From positions 1 to 13,159 of the forward strand of contig CANGNR010000026.1 of assembly GCA_947455385.1 (NCBI GenBank): DNA of 13,159 nt. Reading direction: 5' to 3'. The notes under the pieces were generated by a model that was not told the origin of the DNA, did no database searches, and was given only the letters and a program-made list of their open reading frames with translations. Shown here in pieces: positions 12,657-13,159 of the stretch. The first letter of the stretch is position 1, and each line of letters starts with the position of its first letter. Source of the DNA: Microbacteriaceae bacterium. Its GTDB lineage: Bacteria > Actinomycetota > Actinomycetes > Actinomycetales > Microbacteriaceae. The position numbers and the translations under genes are program-made.

Positions 12657-12992
12657 ATGACTTTCGAGAACCAGGGGCAGCACGCCGCTTATAACGTGGA
12701 TGCGTCGAAGCACGACGAGTATGCCCGTCAGCACGACCACATTGCCAGGGCGATAGTGGCCCTAATGGAGGCTGGTTCGAAGCCCGAGTCCGCCGAGGTT
12801 CAGGCCTGGACCGCGAAGCATTACGCCTTCGTTTGCCAGTTTTGGACTCCGAGCCGCGTCGCCTACAAGTCCCTGGCGCTTACCTACGTGATGGATCCGA
12901 GGTTCAAGGCGACCTACGAGTCGTTTGCCGTGGGGCTCGCCAAGTTCATGCAGCTGTCGGTGAACCGATGGGCCGACGACAACCTGGCCTAG
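12657..12992 (+). CDS. Stand-alone TipAS-like antibiotic-recognition domain protein
   Basis: This small cytosolic protein of 111 residues resembles the C-terminal drug-sensing domain of the MerR-type regulator TipAL, without any DNA-binding domain. The visible family pattern is a helix rich in His/Asp (SKHDEYARQHDHIARAIV), then SAEVQAWTAKHYAFVCQFW, TPSRVAYKSLALTYVMDPRF and GLAKFMQLSVNRWA. TipAS folds bind thiopeptides such as thiostrepton; here ligand and role are unknown. The only cysteine is C60. As far as I recall the TipAL sequence, it does not sit where that protein's thiostrepton-linking cysteine does. ATG at 12657 has AGGAG four bases upstream; an earlier in-frame start at 12615 lacks this and adds no family sequence. 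It is divergent from gatC and convergent with ligA, with overlapping stop codons. Antibiotic sequestration or sensing is inference. Confidence 0.75.
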   Translation: MTFENQGQHAAYNVDASKHDEYARQHDHIARAIVALMEAGSKPESAEVQAWTAKHYAFVCQFWTPSRVAYKSLALTYVMDPRFKATYESFAVGLAKFMQLSVNRWADDNLA

Positions 12993-13159
12993 AAGAGGGT
13001 GCGGGTTTGTGGTGTGGTTTCGGCAGGGGCGGCCGTCTCGGCCGAGGCGTTCGACTCGCCAGCTGATGCTAGGCGGCGCTGAAATTCATCCTCGTCGATA
13101 ACCTCGACACCGAGTTCTTCGGCTTTGGCTAACTTCGAGCCGGCGTTTTCTCCCGCAAC
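12989..13159 (-). CDS. ligA: NAD-dependent DNA ligase, C-terminal end (partial)
   Basis: The minus strand from the window edge to TAG at 12991-12989 encodes 56 residues beginning VAGENAGSKLAKAEELGVEV and continuing IDEDEFQRRL. This is the second half of the BRCT domain that closes bacterial LigA, which seals nicks in replication and repair using NAD. The final 26 or so residues (ASAGESNASAETAAPAETTPQTRTLF) are a low-complexity tail beyond the domain. The rest of the gene is outside the window. Its position directly upstream of gatC-gatA in the same direction matches a common actinobacterial order. The stop shares the four bases CTAG with the convergent TipAS-like gene. Confidence 0.88.
   Translation of the reverse strand, partial: VAGENAGSKLAKAEELGVEVIDEDEFQRRLASAGESNASAETAAPAETTPQTRTLF

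Noticed and set aside
1..13159. CRISPR array, insertion sequence, prophage or toxin-antitoxin locus
   Set aside because: No regularly spaced direct repeats, transposase or integrase motifs, target-site duplications or paired small toxin and antitoxin genes were seen; nearly all the DNA is accounted for by ordinary chromosomal genes.

Overview
The window (13,159 bases, estimated by eye in the high 50s % G+C) looks like a piece of an actinobacterial chromosome, most likely from a small-genome member of Microbacteriaceae. This placement is an inference. It rests on the ligA / gatC-gatA-gatB neighbourhood, a GatCAB amidotransferase, GTG and TTG start codons, compact spacing and the protein style. 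I saw no insertion sequence, phage gene, CRISPR array, origin or other mobile element. No stretch over 300 bases lacks a gene.

Layout, left to right. Bases 1-65 probably hold the tail of an upstream membrane protein. An aldo/keto reductase follows at 82-1008 (+) and converges on a tRNA-Arg(TCT) at 1015-1087 (-). A complete polyamine-type ABC importer operon reads leftward from 5009 to 1128 in the order potA (ATPase), potD (lipoprotein receptor), potB and potC (permeases), with very short gaps and one overlap. Divergent from it is a large RND-family efflux pump (5128-8406, +) that ends in a strong intrinsic terminator. Oligoribonuclease orn starts almost on that terminator's T-run (8469-9077, +). 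It is followed by tRNA-His(GTG) at 9130-9205 (+) and a two-way terminator that also serves gatB.

From 12566 down to 9258 (-) runs gatC-gatA-gatB, the glutamyl-tRNA(Gln) amidotransferase operon. A small stand-alone TipAS-like protein is transcribed divergently from gatC (12657-12992, +). It converges, with overlapping stop codons, on the C-terminal end of the NAD-dependent DNA ligase ligA (12989 to the window edge, -).

Functionally the window mixes housekeeping (tRNA charging, nanoRNA turnover, DNA ligation, two tRNAs) with transport (polyamine import, efflux). I found no convincing new multi-gene system. The most noteworthy signals are small. They include a perfect 15-bp inverted repeat over the potB start and an inverted repeat in the gatC leader. 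Two different 11-mers each recur at two promoter positions. The orn start is fused to the pump's terminator, and a lone TipAS-type gene sits between ligA and gatC.
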